Assembly: GCA_001464895.1 (NCBI GenBank)
Contig: LNEE01000015.1
Span: 1-64,000 of the forward strand
Length of the DNA: 64,000 nucleotides
Reading direction: 5' to 3'
DNA from: Betaproteobacteria bacterium Ga0077532
GTDB lineage: Bacteria > Pseudomonadota > Gammaproteobacteria > Burkholderiales > Ga0077523
Numbering within the stretch: the first letter of the stretch is position 1; every line of letters begins with the position of its first letter. Made by a program: the position numbers and the translations under genes. The notes beneath the pieces are model-generated. The model saw only the letters and a list, made by a program, of their open reading frames with translations. It was not told the origin of the DNA and did no database searches. Of this stretch, positions 16,692-27,313 are shown in pieces.

Positions 16692-17288
16692 ATGACCCGG
16701 ACCCTATCCACCAGCCCCGCCCGCCTGGCCACCCTGCTCATCCTTGCCACCGCCATCGGCCTCGCCGGATGCGCAGGACCGAAGACCCGCTACGGCGACG
16801 CCGGATCCGTCGAGACGGTGACCAACCAGTTCGGCTCCACCGACCTTCAGATGCTGGCCGAACAGATGACCCAGTCGATGCTCCAGGCGCCAGTGATCGC
16901 CAGCGGCAACCTCCCGATCGTCACCACGCAGGAAGTGAAGAACAAGACCAGCGAGTACATCGACACGCGCGCCATCACGAACCGCATGCGCTCCTCACTC
17001 CAGAAGAGCGGGCGCGTTCGATTTGCCGTGGACCAGGCCGAGATGCAGAGGCAGCTCGACGAGCTGAAGCGCCAGCAGGGTGAGCAGTACGACCAGGACA
17101 AGGCCGTGCAGCAGGGCAAGATGGTCGGCGCCGGTTACCGGGTCACCGGCGAGATCACCTCCATCGTGAAGGAGACGAAGAACGTGAAGGATGTGTACTA
17201 CCAGCTCTTCATGAGTCTGACGAACATCCAGACCGGCATCGAGGAATGGAGCGAGACCAAGGACATCCGCAAGACCACCGAGCGCTGA
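16692..17288 (+). CDS. lpoB: LpoB-like penicillin-binding-protein activator
   Basis: A 198-residue outer-membrane lipoprotein with lipobox LAGC (about residues 22-25). The globular part has the LpoB pattern: STDLQMLAEQMTQSMLQ, then a long charged helix (DQAEMQRQLDELKRQQGEQ) and GAGYRVTGEI. In E. coli LpoB activates PBP1b from the outer membrane. The ATG at 16692 follows AGGAGAAG; the frame is open to 16656 but the lipobox favours the later start. A terminator follows. Confidence 0.87.
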   Translation: MTRTLSTSPARLATLLILATAIGLAGCAGPKTRYGDAGSVETVTNQFGSTDLQMLAEQMTQSMLQAPVIASGNLPIVTTQEVKNKTSEYIDTRAITNRMRSSLQKSGRVRFAVDQAEMQRQLDELKRQQGEQYDQDKAVQQGKMVGAGYRVTGEITSIVKETKNVKDVYYQLFMSLTNIQTGIEEWSETKDIRKTTER

Positions 17289-17307
17289 GCACGATCCGAC
17301 GAATGAA

Positions 17308-17340
17308 GGGGCGGCCCCCACGGGCTGCCCTTTCCGTTTT
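17308..17340 (+). terminator. Intrinsic terminator of the lipoprotein operon
   Basis: Nine-base stem GGGCGGCCC / GGGCTGCCC (one G-U pair) with loop CCAC, followed by TTTCCGTTTT. Confidence 0.8.
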
Positions 17341-17379
17341 CCGCGCGCCCAGCGACAAGACACCCTCGCACCCCACACC

Positions 17380-18159
17380 ATGAACGACGACACCACGGCG
17401 CTCGAGCGCCTCGCCGGTCTGACCGCCCGCGCGGAGGCCGGCGACACCCAGGCCATGTTCGATCTCGGCCTTCTGCACGATCTGCCGGAGAAGCCCGGCG
17501 CGCCGCTGGATCTCCAGAAGGCACGCGACTGGTACTCGCGCGCTGCCGACGCAGGGCACGCCTGGGCGCAGTTCGCCCTCGGACACATGTACGACCGCGC
17601 AGAGGCCGGACCGCGAAACCACCTGGCGGCGCGACGCTGGTACGAGGCCGCGGCCCGCCAGGGAGTCTCGGAGGCGCAGATGCAGTTCGCCCGGATGCTC
17701 CAGGCGGGTCTCGGCGGCCCCGCAGATCCTGTCGAAGCCGCCTCCTGGTACGAACGGGCCGCGCACCAGGGTCATGAGGTTGCCGCAACGCACCTGGCCC
17801 TCATGCATCTCTCCCGAGAGGTCCCCGAGTCCGATCTCCAGAAGGCGCTCAGCCTGCTGGAATTCGCGGCCGACAAGCTCGACGGACTGGCACACCTGGT
17901 CCTCGCCGACATCCACATGAACGGCCTGGCAGGGGAACGGCACGGTGGGCTCGCCCTGGTGCACTACTGCGTGGCGACCCTCCTGCTGCCCTCCGGCACC
18001 GACGCCGACCGTGCGCTAGACGCGAAGGAAGCGCTGATCGCACGCCAGCCGCATCTGCGCGAGGAGTACGAGGGACAGGCTCGGGCCTTCGTCGCGGAGC
18101 GCTCGCCCCGGGGTCCCGACGGCATGCCTGCCCCGCCAGGCTCTGCCGCACTGCAATAG
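17380..18159 (+). CDS. Sel1-like repeat protein
   Basis: A 259-residue solenoid protein with four or more Sel1 repeats between residues 15 and 150. The repeats show the alternating A-helix/B-helix pattern (AMFDLGLLHD ... ARDWYSRAADAGHAWAQFALGHMY ... ASWYERAAHQGHEVAA). It has no signal peptide or membrane segment, so it is probably cytosolic. Sel1 proteins usually act as adaptors. It stands between two terminated or promoter-bearing units and is probably monocistronic. Confidence 0.88.
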   Translation: MNDDTTALERLAGLTARAEAGDTQAMFDLGLLHDLPEKPGAPLDLQKARDWYSRAADAGHAWAQFALGHMYDRAEAGPRNHLAARRWYEAAARQGVSEAQMQFARMLQAGLGGPADPVEAASWYERAAHQGHEVAATHLALMHLSREVPESDLQKALSLLEFAADKLDGLAHLVLADIHMNGLAGERHGGLALVHYCVATLLLPSGTDADRALDAKEALIARQPHLREEYEGQARAFVAERSPRGPDGMPAPPGSAALQ

Positions 18160-18212
18160 CGCGGGGCTATACTCGATTGGGAGATCCGATCGACAAAGAA
18201 GGGAGTGATTCG

Positions 18213-19028
18213 ATGCAGATGTGGATGCGCAAGCTCGCCTGTGCAGCGCTCGCCGCAGTGCTCCTGCCGGGCATCGCCCTGGCGGCCGAGACCAAGGCGG
18301 AAGAGGACGCCGACCGGCGGTCCGCTGCCGAACGGGTCGCGAAGTCCCACGACGAGGCCCTGATCATCGGGGCAGCCCGTCTGATCACGAAGCAGCTGTC
18401 CCTCACCCTCGCCCGCGACCTGCTCGCTGCATGGGGCAAGGAGGCAGGCGCCGGCGCCGCCTGGAAGGAGGGTGTGCCCGAATGGGCGGAGGCCGAGGCT
18501 TTGCTGCTTCAGGAGACGGTCGATGCGCCGATGGCCCTCCTGGCCCAGGAAACATGGGTCAAGGACATCCGGACGGAATACGTCTCCACCACGTTCGCCG
18601 GCGAGGACTCCGACACGATCGCCAACCACTTCGCGAGTGAATCCGGCAAGGCGCAGCTCGCGATGATGGACTGGTTCATGGGCGAGATGACGCTCTTCAA
18701 CTACACGTACTCGGGCCGCTTCAAATACGACCTGAAGGGCGCCGAGGGCGAGCTGAAGGCGCTGCAGAAGGCGGCGCAGGCCCGCATCCCCGAGAAAGAC
18801 AATGAATTGGAGTTCTCGACGAAATACCGGGAAGCATTCCAGTTCGTCGCCTGCAGTCCCGAGAGCCGGTATTGCGTAGGCCCTCGGTACTCGAAGCTCA
18901 TCGCGATCCCGCTCCAGGGCGCGATCATCCGACACATCGATGCCGTGGGTCTGCAGATCAAGGCAGCGATGGAAACGCGCCGAGAGGCGGTCCGACCGTT
19001 CATCGACGCCTTCCGCGCGCGCTCCTGA
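18213..19028 (+). CDS. Exported hypothetical protein
   Basis: A 271-residue protein with a signal peptide at residues 1-24 (cleavage after IALA). The mature part is all-helical and charged, with a Met-rich patch LAMMDWFMGEMTLFNY in the middle and a cysteine pair CSPESRYC near residue 215 that could form a disulfide. The ATG at 18213 has GGGAG eight bases upstream; a TATACT box at 18168-18173 could be its -10. I do not recognise the family. Its stop overlaps the next start (TGATG). Confidence 0.7.
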   Translation: MQMWMRKLACAALAAVLLPGIALAAETKAEEDADRRSAAERVAKSHDEALIIGAARLITKQLSLTLARDLLAAWGKEAGAGAAWKEGVPEWAEAEALLLQETVDAPMALLAQETWVKDIRTEYVSTTFAGEDSDTIANHFASESGKAQLAMMDWFMGEMTLFNYTYSGRFKYDLKGAEGELKALQKAAQARIPEKDNELEFSTKYREAFQFVACSPESRYCVGPRYSKLIAIPLQGAIIRHIDAVGLQIKAAMETRREAVRPFIDAFRARS

Positions 19029-19216
19029 TGCGCCGCGTCCTCATCGTGATGGGCGCCTTCGGTGCAGCGGCGATCAGCGGCTGCGCGGGTCCCGGTGGCG
19101 TCTACGAGGGTGCCCGACAGAGCAACGACGCCCTGAGGACCCCTACGGAGCGCGCCACGCAGCCCAGCCAGCCGTACGAGGAATACGAGAAGCAACGCCC
19201 CGGCAAGGGCTCCTGA
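19028..19216 (+). CDS. Small lipoprotein, 62 residues
   Basis: A short lipoprotein with lipobox ISGC at about residues 18-21 and a polar mature tail of about 42 residues that ends in a charged, Pro-rich stretch (YEEYEKQRPGKGS). It is translationally coupled to the upstream exported protein through a TGATG overlap. The function is unknown; co-expression suggests a joint envelope role. Confidence 0.7.
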   Translation: MRRVLIVMGAFGAAAISGCAGPGGVYEGARQSNDALRTPTERATQPSQPYEEYEKQRPGKGS

Positions 19217-19234
19217 GCGTTCATCGGCATCCCT

Positions 19235-20110
19235 GTGACAGATCGCGTTGTCCGCTGGTGGGCGTCCGTCGGACTGCTGGGTGCGGCACTCAGTCTCGGC
19301 ACCGGGCACGTCTGCGCGCGGTTCGCCTTCGGGCACGGCGTGGGCATCATGACCGCCGCGACATTCCGCGCGCTGTGCGCGAGCGCGATTCTGTTGTGCC
19401 TGTTGAGATGGCGACGCGCGCCGCTCCGTGTGTCCCGTTCCGCCTTCCGCGGGATTCTCCTTCTCGGTCTCGGCGTCGTCGTCCAGACGCTGCTCATCCA
19501 GGTGGCAGTCAAACGTCTCCCGGTGACGCTCGCGATCCTCGTCTTCTACACGTACCCCTTTCTCACGGCGATCGCATCGGCGGCGCTCGGCGAGCATCGC
19601 CTCACCCGAGCCCGTACGGCGTCCCTCGCGGCGGCCTTCTGCGGGCTCGCGCTGGTGCTGGGCGTGAATCCCGACCGCGTGGACCTCCCGGGCCTGGCCG
19701 CGGCGGCTGGCGCCTCGCTGGCATTCACCGGCATTCTCGTCATGACGCCCCGACTCGCTCCGGGTGTCGCCGCCCCGCTCCGTACCTTCCTGATGATGAG
19801 CACCGCGGCGACCATCTTCGGCGGGTCAGCCATCGCGGCGGGCGCCCTGACGCTTCCGACGGACGGCCCCGCCTGGCAGGGATTGGCCGGCCTCGCAATC
19901 TTCTATGCGGCGGGGGTCGTCCTGCTCTTCCTGCTGCTGCCATCCGTGGGCGCCGCGTCGGCTGCGGTGATGCTGAACCTGGAGCCGGTCGCGGTGGCAG
20001 GCATTGCGGGACTCGCGCTGGGGGAACACCTCGGTCCGTGGCAATGGGTCGGCGCGCTCGTGGTCGTCGGGGCCATCGTCCACGACCGACTGCGCGCCCC
20101 GGGACCTTGA
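19235..20110 (+). CDS. EamA/DMT-superfamily transporter
   Basis: A 291-residue inner-membrane protein with ten predicted helices in two EamA halves (residues about 10-140 and 150-285). The second half carries LNLEPVAVAGIAGLALGEHL, a typical EamA motif. The start is GTG at 19235. Members export metabolites or amino acids; the substrate cannot be inferred. It is convergent with the diguanylate cyclase gene. Confidence 0.88.
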   Translation: MTDRVVRWWASVGLLGAALSLGTGHVCARFAFGHGVGIMTAATFRALCASAILLCLLRWRRAPLRVSRSAFRGILLLGLGVVVQTLLIQVAVKRLPVTLAILVFYTYPFLTAIASAALGEHRLTRARTASLAAAFCGLALVLGVNPDRVDLPGLAAAAGASLAFTGILVMTPRLAPGVAAPLRTFLMMSTAATIFGGSAIAAGALTLPTDGPAWQGLAGLAIFYAAGVVLLFLLLPSVGAASAAVMLNLEPVAVAGIAGLALGEHLGPWQWVGALVVVGAIVHDRLRAPGP

Positions 20111-20172
20111 AGCGCTCCCCGCACCCGACTGCACAACGAGGTCCGTCTCGCTGGGCAACCCGGAGATCGCCG

Positions 20173-21225
20173 TCAGAACAACTCCACCTCGTTGTCCACC
20201 TTCTCCTTGAGTTCGACGTCGCCGCTCTTCACGAGCGCCTCGTGACAGACCACGCGGTTCCTCCCGTGCTGCTTCGCGTAATAGAGGGCTTCGTCCGCGC
20301 GCCCGAAGGCGCCGAATGGCGTGTCGTCCGGCGACACCCTCGTGTAGCCGACGCTCACGGTGACCCGACCGACCTGCGGAAAGGGGAAGTTCTCGACCGA
20401 AGCCCGAAAGCGTTCTGCGGCCGCCTCCGCGCCGAGCGCATCCGTCGGTGCCAGGAGCACGACGAACTCCTCGCCGCCGAAGCGGAACAGGACGTCGTGG
20501 GGTCGGAACACCGATCGCATGAATCTCGCCATGAGAAGAAGCACCTCGTCCCCGAAGAGATGCCCGAACCGGTCGTTGATGCGCTTGAAGTAGTCGATGT
20601 CGACCACGAGCAGCCATGGCGCTTCGCCAGGCAGCGACACCCGGCGATGGCCGATGAACTCGATCTCGCGGTCCGCATAGATGGCCATCCCCTGTCGGGA
20701 GACGCGCCGCACGAAGATGTCGTCGAACGTGCGGCGGTTGAGCAGGCCGGTCAGTGTGTCGTGTTCGCTGTAGTCGAGGAGCGAGAGGTGATTGCGGTAG
20801 ATCCGCAGCAGGCCGGCCACCACGAGGTCCTGCGACTCGCTCAAGTCCGCGGCAGACTCGATCTCCAGCAGCCCGACCGGCTCCCGTTCCGACGTGACGG
20901 GATAGACATGCCTCCGTGCCCCCGTCCCGGGGACGGACAGTCGCAACGGCAGTTGCGATTCGAAGCAGGTCGAGAATCCCTCGTGGTGGTCGATGCGTGG
21001 CAGCATCTCGGGCTCGACCGCCGGGTCCGACATGGCAACGACCTGTCCGCTTTCGAGCCCCGCCATGAGTCGGACGCGCGCCCCGTGGTTGTGGGGGATC
21101 ACCTTCCAGAGCGCGATGCGCTGCGCGTCGAGCAGGCCGAACAAAACCTCCGCGACCGTCACCTCGAGGAGGTCACGATCGCGCTGGCCGGTCATGTCGG
21201 CTACGGCAGAAATGAGAAGAGACAT
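20173..21225 (-). CDS. GGDEF diguanylate cyclase with GAF-like input domain
   Basis: A 350-residue cytosolic enzyme that makes cyclic di-GMP. The N-terminal 170 residues look like a GAF domain. The GGDEF domain (about 180-335) starts with HDTLTGLLNRRTF and has an intact active site, FRFGGEEFVVLL. The inhibitory I-site RPHD lies five residues before it, so product feedback is expected. The ATG at 21225 (MSLLISAVADM) was chosen; the frame is open further upstream but there it has no domain content. It may govern matrix production, in line with the PEP-CTERM genes, but this is inference. Confidence 0.88.
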   Translation of the reverse strand: MSLLISAVADMTGQRDRDLLEVTVAEVLFGLLDAQRIALWKVIPHNHGARVRLMAGLESGQVVAMSDPAVEPEMLPRIDHHEGFSTCFESQLPLRLSVPGTGARRHVYPVTSEREPVGLLEIESAADLSESQDLVVAGLLRIYRNHLSLLDYSEHDTLTGLLNRRTFDDIFVRRVSRQGMAIYADREIEFIGHRRVSLPGEAPWLLVVDIDYFKRINDRFGHLFGDEVLLLMARFMRSVFRPHDVLFRFGGEEFVVLLAPTDALGAEAAAERFRASVENFPFPQVGRVTVSVGYTRVSPDDTPFGAFGRADEALYYAKQHGRNRVVCHEALVKSGDVELKEKVDNEVELF

Positions 21226-21440
21226 TGGATTCCGTGTCTTCCGGGGCAGATTCTGGAATCCGTCCGACGGGACGAACAGCCTAACGGCGCGCAGTGGGGC
21301 CACTTGAGCTGCAAGCACGACGCGATCGATCGGAAAGGCCCGAAAGTGGAACCTGTGGCGACGGAGGGAGTCCCTGATGCTGCCTTCGGCCTTGGCGGAA
21401 CCCACGGTCCGCGACACAACATTCCTCACGGGAAAGGCTG

Positions 21441-22940
21441 ATGCCAGCCATCCGTGATCCAATCGACGCCATGCATCCAGCCCGCCGAGTGCCAACCCGC
21501 CCCGCCAACAACACGGCCACGCTCGCGACTGCTGCCGTCACCGCGCTCCTCAGCGGTGGGCTGGCAATGGCGGCGCCCGGAGACCCGTTCGATACGGCAT
21601 CAGGTCATCCGGCCACGCCTGCTCATGCGTGGGGCGGGACGATGGCAACGTCCCTCTGCAATGCGGGGCCGCTGCCGGATGCCATCGCCCTGGTCGATGC
21701 ACTCGATCGCGCGCTGTGCGCCAACCCGCAGACCCGCCAGACCTGGGCCGCCGCCCGCGCCGCAGCCGCTGACGTTGGCGTCGCCCGGAGTGCGTACCTG
21801 CCGAACGTCACAGGCACCCTGGGCGTGCAGCGCTCCAACGCGCGCAACACGATCGCACCGGGTAATCGGGATCTTGCCACCGGCAGCCTGTCGTTCAACT
21901 ACCTGCTGCTCGATGCCGGCGGACGCGATGCGGCACTCGATCAGGCTCGCGACGCGCTCCTGGCCGCCGACTGGACCCACGATGCGACACTGCAGGCCGT
22001 CCTGCAGTCCACCACCGATGCCTACTTCGGCCTGTTCGCCGCCGAGGAAGCCGTGGCCGCCGCCATCGCTGCCACGCGCGCGAGTCAGCAGAGTCTCGAC
22101 GCCGCCCGCGGTCGGCAGGCCGCCGGCGCGGCCACGCGGGCCGATGTCCTGCAGGCTCAGACCGCGATGTCGCAAGCCCGACTGACCCAGACCCAGGCCG
22201 AAGGCGACGCCGCAGCGGCTCGCGGCGTGCTCGCGAATCGCATGGGCCTCCCCGCCAGCCGACTGTTGAAGATCACTCCGCCGGCGGACCTCGAAGCGCG
22301 GCGCCTCGCCGAAGCCGCCGTCGATCGTCTCATCGACGCGGCACTCCTGCGGCGCCCGGACATCCTCGCCGCAGACGCGCAGGTACGGTCCGCCGAAGCA
22401 TCCGTGCGGGTGCAGGAGTCCGCGAGCCAGCCCTCCGTATCGGCCACGGGAAATCTTTCCGGCACCTCGGTGAATCCTGGCCTCGAAACACGGACCGGTG
22501 TGGTCGGTCTCTCGCTCACGGTCCCGATCTTCACCGGCTACCAGCTCAGCTATCGGATCCGCGCGGCCCAGGAGCGCGTCGAACAACGGCTCGCCGATCG
22601 CGATCGGCTGCGCAACGACGTGGGCCTCGAGGTCTGGCAGGCCTATCAGACCGTGCGCACGCAGGGCGAGTCCTTGGGGGCGGCCGCCGACCTCGTCGCG
22701 AGTGCCACCGAATCCTACGAACTCGCGCTGGGCCGCTACCGTGCAGGCGCCGGCACCTTGGCCGACTTGATGAACGCGCAGAGCGCGCTGGCCTCGGCCA
22801 ATCTGCAACGCATCCAGGCCCGCTTTCGCTGGAACGTGGCGAAGGTCACGCTCGCGAAGGCAGTGGGAACCCTCGACATGACGCTGTTCACCGACGTCCG
22901 CCACGCGCGCGGACCGAACCCCGGGGAAACGAAACCATGA
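21441..22940 (+). CDS. TolC-family outer-membrane efflux protein
   Basis: A 499-residue outer-membrane channel. The N-terminal signal region ends near AMAAPGD. Two structural repeats with long coiled helices follow (such as AAEEAVAAAIAATRASQQSLDAA), with SVSATGNLSG strand regions. The second repeat ends LADLMNAQSALASANLQ, typical of the OEP family. It heads the MacAB export operon, and its stop overlaps the next start as ATGA. Confidence 0.92.
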   Translation: MPAIRDPIDAMHPARRVPTRPANNTATLATAAVTALLSGGLAMAAPGDPFDTASGHPATPAHAWGGTMATSLCNAGPLPDAIALVDALDRALCANPQTRQTWAAARAAAADVGVARSAYLPNVTGTLGVQRSNARNTIAPGNRDLATGSLSFNYLLLDAGGRDAALDQARDALLAADWTHDATLQAVLQSTTDAYFGLFAAEEAVAAAIAATRASQQSLDAARGRQAAGAATRADVLQAQTAMSQARLTQTQAEGDAAAARGVLANRMGLPASRLLKITPPADLEARRLAEAAVDRLIDAALLRRPDILAADAQVRSAEASVRVQESASQPSVSATGNLSGTSVNPGLETRTGVVGLSLTVPIFTGYQLSYRIRAAQERVEQRLADRDRLRNDVGLEVWQAYQTVRTQGESLGAAADLVASATESYELALGRYRAGAGTLADLMNAQSALASANLQRIQARFRWNVAKVTLAKAVGTLDMTLFTDVRHARGPNPGETKP

Positions 22941-24145
22941 AATGGACACGGGTCGCCGTCCAGCTCGCCGTGGTGGCCGCGCTGGGTGCGGCCGCTTTCT
23001 ACGGCTGGCGCACCTGGCAGACATCGCAGGTGAAGACGCTCGACGAGCGCTATCAGTTCGAGGAGGTCACGCGCGGTCCGATCACGCAGACCGTCACCGC
23101 CAACGGCACCCTGAACCCCGTGGCGCTCGTGAACGTCGGCACGCAGGTTTCCGGGACGGTCCAGCGCATGTACGCCGACTTCAACTCGAAAGTCGAGGAA
23201 GGTCAGATCCTGCTCGAACTGGATCCGACCCTATTCCGCGCTGCCGTCGAACAAAGCAGTGGCAACGTCGCCAACGCCACGGCCGCGCTGGAGTTCGCCA
23301 GGGTGAACGAGGCGCGGATCCGGGAGTTGCTGCGCCAGGACTACGTGCCGCAGCAGGATCTCGACCAAGCGATCCAGACCCGGAAGTCCGCCGAGGCCCA
23401 GCTGCGCGCAGCGCGGGGCCAACTCGCGCGCGACAAGGCCAATCTCGATTTCAGCGTGATCCGGTCGCCGGTCTCCGGCACCGTCGTTGCCCGCTCGGTG
23501 GACCTGGGGCAGACCGTCGCGGCGAGCTTCCAGACGCCGACGCTCTTCCAGATCGCGCAGGACCTCGCGAGCATGCAGATCGACACCAACGTCGCCGAGG
23601 CAGACATCGGTCGCGTGCGTACCGACCAGGCCGTCAAATTCACCGTCGACGCCTTTCCCGGCCGCAACTTCGAAGGCACGGTGCGGCAGATCCGCCTGAG
23701 CCCGATCATCCAGCAGAACGTCGTCACCTATAACGTCGTCGTGGGCGTCGACAACCGGGATCTCGTGCTGATGCCGGGGATGACCGCCTACATCGCCGTT
23801 CAGGTCGATCAGCGGGACGACACCCTGCTCGTGCCGGCGGCCGCGCTCCGGTTCCGTCCGAAGGAAACCGCACCGGGCGGCAAGCCGCCGGGCACCGGGA
23901 CGAAGCCTGGCGCGAAACCCGACGAGAAGGCGAAGGCAGGCGGCAGCAGCCGTGGCCCCGGGGCGCGCGTGTTCGTCGCCCGAGGCGAGGAACTGGTACC
24001 CATCTCGGTGACGACCGGCCTGGCAGACAACCGGACGGTGGAGATCACGTCCGGTGAACTGAAAGTCGGTGATCGCGTGGCCGTGCAGGCGCGGCTCGCG
24101 GAAGGCGCCTCGGGTGGCAGCAGCCGCCCGATGAGAGCGTTCTGA
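22937..24145 (+). CDS. macA: MacA-like periplasmic adaptor
   Basis: A 402-residue membrane-fusion protein. It has one N-terminal anchor helix (residues 6-28), a lipoyl/barrel-sandwich domain (TVTANGTLNPVALVNVGTQVSG), and an alpha-hairpin around 95-155 with QSRKSAEAQL-like heptads. The beta-barrel and membrane-proximal domains follow. Near residue 320 is a low-complexity linker rich in Gly, Lys and Pro. It bridges the MacB pump and the TolC-like channel. Confidence 0.92.
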   Translation: MKWTRVAVQLAVVAALGAAAFYGWRTWQTSQVKTLDERYQFEEVTRGPITQTVTANGTLNPVALVNVGTQVSGTVQRMYADFNSKVEEGQILLELDPTLFRAAVEQSSGNVANATAALEFARVNEARIRELLRQDYVPQQDLDQAIQTRKSAEAQLRAARGQLARDKANLDFSVIRSPVSGTVVARSVDLGQTVAASFQTPTLFQIAQDLASMQIDTNVAEADIGRVRTDQAVKFTVDAFPGRNFEGTVRQIRLSPIIQQNVVTYNVVVGVDNRDLVLMPGMTAYIAVQVDQRDDTLLVPAAALRFRPKETAPGGKPPGTGTKPGAKPDEKAKAGGSSRGPGARVFVARGEELVPISVTTGLADNRTVEITSGELKVGDRVAVQARLAEGASGGSSRPMRAF

Positions 24146-24875
24146 TGGCAGGGGCGACCACCGACGCGATCGTGCGCGTCGAGGCACTGCACAAACAGTA
24201 CGAGACGGCTGCCGGTCCGCAACCGGTGCTCCGCGACGTGAACCTGACGATCCTGCCGGGCGAGTTCGTCGCCATCATGGGGCCGTCGGGTTCGGGCAAA
24301 TCCACGTTCATGAACATCCTCGGCTGTCTCGACACCCCCACCTCGGGCCACTACTCGCTGGATGGGCACGACACGTCCCGGCTGGACGGCGACGCCCTCG
24401 CCAGGTTGCGCAACCGCTTCATCGGGTTCGTGTTCCAGGGGTTCAACCTGCTGCCGCGTGCCAGTCTCGCCGAGAACGTCGCCCTGCCCCTCGTGTACGG
24501 CGGCGTCCCGCGCGCCGAGCGCGAATCGCGCGCGCGGGACCTCCTCGGCAAGGTCGGGTTGCCTGGCCTCGAAGCCCGCCGCCCGAGTCAGATCTCCGGG
24601 GGCCAGCAACAGCGGGTGGCCATCGCCCGCGCGCTCGCGAATCGCCCGCGACTGCTGCTGGCCGACGAACCGACCGGCAATCTCGATACCGCCACGAGCC
24701 AGGAGATCATGCGCATCTTCACGGCGCTCAACGAGGAGGACGGCATCACCATCGTGCTCGTCACCCACGAGGCGGACGTCGCGGCCTACGCGGACCGGCG
24801 CGTGACCTTCGTGGACGGACGCATCGTCGAGGACGAGCGCGCCGGCCGGACGATTGCCGCCGAGGCGGCAACGCG

Positions 24876-24879
<4 letters not shown>
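24145..24879 (+). CDS. macB: MacB-type ABC transporter ATPase
   Basis: A 244-residue ATPase: Walker [11 protein letters not shown]-loop in [10 protein letters not shown], signature [15 protein letters not shown], Walker B LLLADEP and the H-loop in VLVTHE. E. coli MacB fuses this domain to its permease. Here it is separate, and the start overlaps the adaptor stop as TGATG. It powers export of peptides, toxins or macrolide-like compounds. Confidence 0.92.
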
Positions 24880-26096
<1,217 letters not shown>

Positions 26097-26098
26097 CG

Positions 26099-26123
26099 TG
26101 CCGGCGGGACCGGGCGGCCGGCA
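26099..26123. terminator. GC hairpin between convergent MacB and CbiX genes
   Basis: Seven-base arms TGCCGGC / GCCGGCA at 26099-26105 and 26117-26123, without a U-tract on either strand. A possible weak bidirectional terminator. Confidence 0.35.
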
Positions 26124-26522
26124 TCAGGCATCACCGTGCTGACGGAGCGCCCACTGGGCGATCGCCGAAACCAGCTCCGGCGCATCACCGATCGCGGGCG
26201 TGACGCGGATGTCGACACCGGGATGCCGCGCACGGATGTCCGCCAGCAGCACCGGGAGATCCTTCTTGAGATGGCCGCCCTGGGCGAGGAAGAGCGGCAC
26301 GAGCGTGATCCGGTCGAACCCGTCCGTGGTCATCGCCGCGACGGCGTCGGCGAGCGACGGCGCCATGAACTCCAGGAACGCCAGCTCGACCCGCAGACCC
26401 GGGCTTGCCTCGCGGATCCGCGCCGCGATGGCCCGGAGGGGCCCCGCCCATCCGGGGTCCCGGGCACCGTGCGCGAAGAGGACGATGCCTGTGCGGGGCA
26501 TCGCAGCCGCCGATGCACTCAT
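26124..26522 (-). CDS. cbiX: CbiX/SirB-type sirohydrochlorin chelatase
   Basis: A 132-residue single-domain chelatase. Metal-binding histidines are in FAHGARDPGW (H18) and LAQGGHLKKDLP (H84). It inserts Fe (SirB) or Co (CbiX) into sirohydrochlorin. It is the last gene of the sulfate assimilation operon and overlaps the SUMT stop as ATGA. With SUMT next to it and siroheme-dependent CysI in the same operon, ferrochelation for siroheme is the likely role. Confidence 0.85.
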   Translation of the reverse strand: MSASAAAMPRTGIVLFAHGARDPGWAGPLRAIAARIREASPGLRVELAFLEFMAPSLADAVAAMTTDGFDRITLVPLFLAQGGHLKKDLPVLLADIRARHPGVDIRVTPAIGDAPELVSAIAQWALRQHGDA

Positions 26523-27310
26523 CGCACGCCGGCGCGGGCGGCGCCCACGCCCACCGCGGCATCCGCTGCTGCCAGCAGTTCGCCGTAAACGGCACCGACG
26601 AGGACCAGGACGGGTCCGGTGGCCTCGTCCAGCGGAAGCGCTGCGAGGTCACCCAAGGTCGTGACGAATCGCCGCGTATCCGGCAGCGATGCGTTCTCGA
26701 CCACCACGACCGGCGTGGACAGCGCCCGCCCTTCGGCGTGAAGCGCGCGAACGGTCTCGCCCCGCGTGCCAGCGGCCATGTACAGGACCGTCGTGTCCGC
26801 CCGGCCGGCCGCCACTGCCCAGTCCGAGGACTCCTCGCCCGGCCCGATGCGCGGCGTCGCGAACGTCACGCTGCGACTCATGCCTCGCCGGGTCAGCGAG
26901 ACTCCGAGGTCTGCCGAGGCCGCGAGCGCCGCGGTGATCCCCGGGACCACCTCGAACGGCACGCCCGCAGCGACCAGACCGTCGATCTCCTCCTGGGCAC
27001 GACCGAAGAGCATCGGATCGCCCCCCTTCAGGCGGACGATGACTTCGTGATGGGTCGCGGCCTCGACGAGGTGCGAGTTGATGAACCGCTGGTCCGTGGA
27101 GACGTGGCCGGCGCGCTTGCCGACCGGGACGAGCTTCGCGCGCCGCGCCAGGGCGAGCGTGCCCGGATGCACGAGCGCGTCGTGGAAGACGATGTCCGCG
27201 CGGGCCAGGAGATCGGCCGCCCGCAGCGTGAGCAGATCGGGCGCGCCGGGGCCGGCCCCCACGAGCCAGACCTTGCCGACGATCCGGCGTGATGCATTGG
27301 AGGTTGTCAT
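26519..27310 (-). CDS. cobA: Uroporphyrinogen-III C-methyltransferase (SUMT)
   Basis: A 263-residue SAM-dependent enzyme that methylates uroporphyrinogen III twice to give precorrin-2. Motifs: VWLVGAGPGAPDLLTLRA at residues 13-30, VRLKGGDPMLFGRAQEE, and VPGITAALAASADLGVSLT. It lacks the precorrin-2 dehydrogenase domain of CysG, so that step must be encoded elsewhere. It starts only three bases after the CysN stop, inside the operon. Confidence 0.92.
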   Translation of the reverse strand: MTTSNASRRIVGKVWLVGAGPGAPDLLTLRAADLLARADIVFHDALVHPGTLALARRAKLVPVGKRAGHVSTDQRFINSHLVEAATHHEVIVRLKGGDPMLFGRAQEEIDGLVAAGVPFEVVPGITAALAASADLGVSLTRRGMSRSVTFATPRIGPGEESSDWAVAAGRADTTVLYMAAGTRGETVRALHAEGRALSTPVVVVENASLPDTRRFVTTLGDLAALPLDEATGPVLVLVGAVYGELLAAADAAVGVGAARAGVR

Positions 27311-27313
27311 GGA

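Noticed and set aside
21226..21495. N-terminal extension of the diguanylate cyclase
   Set aside because: The extra 90 codons have no domain content and overlap the TolC start region; MSLLISAVADM is a better start.
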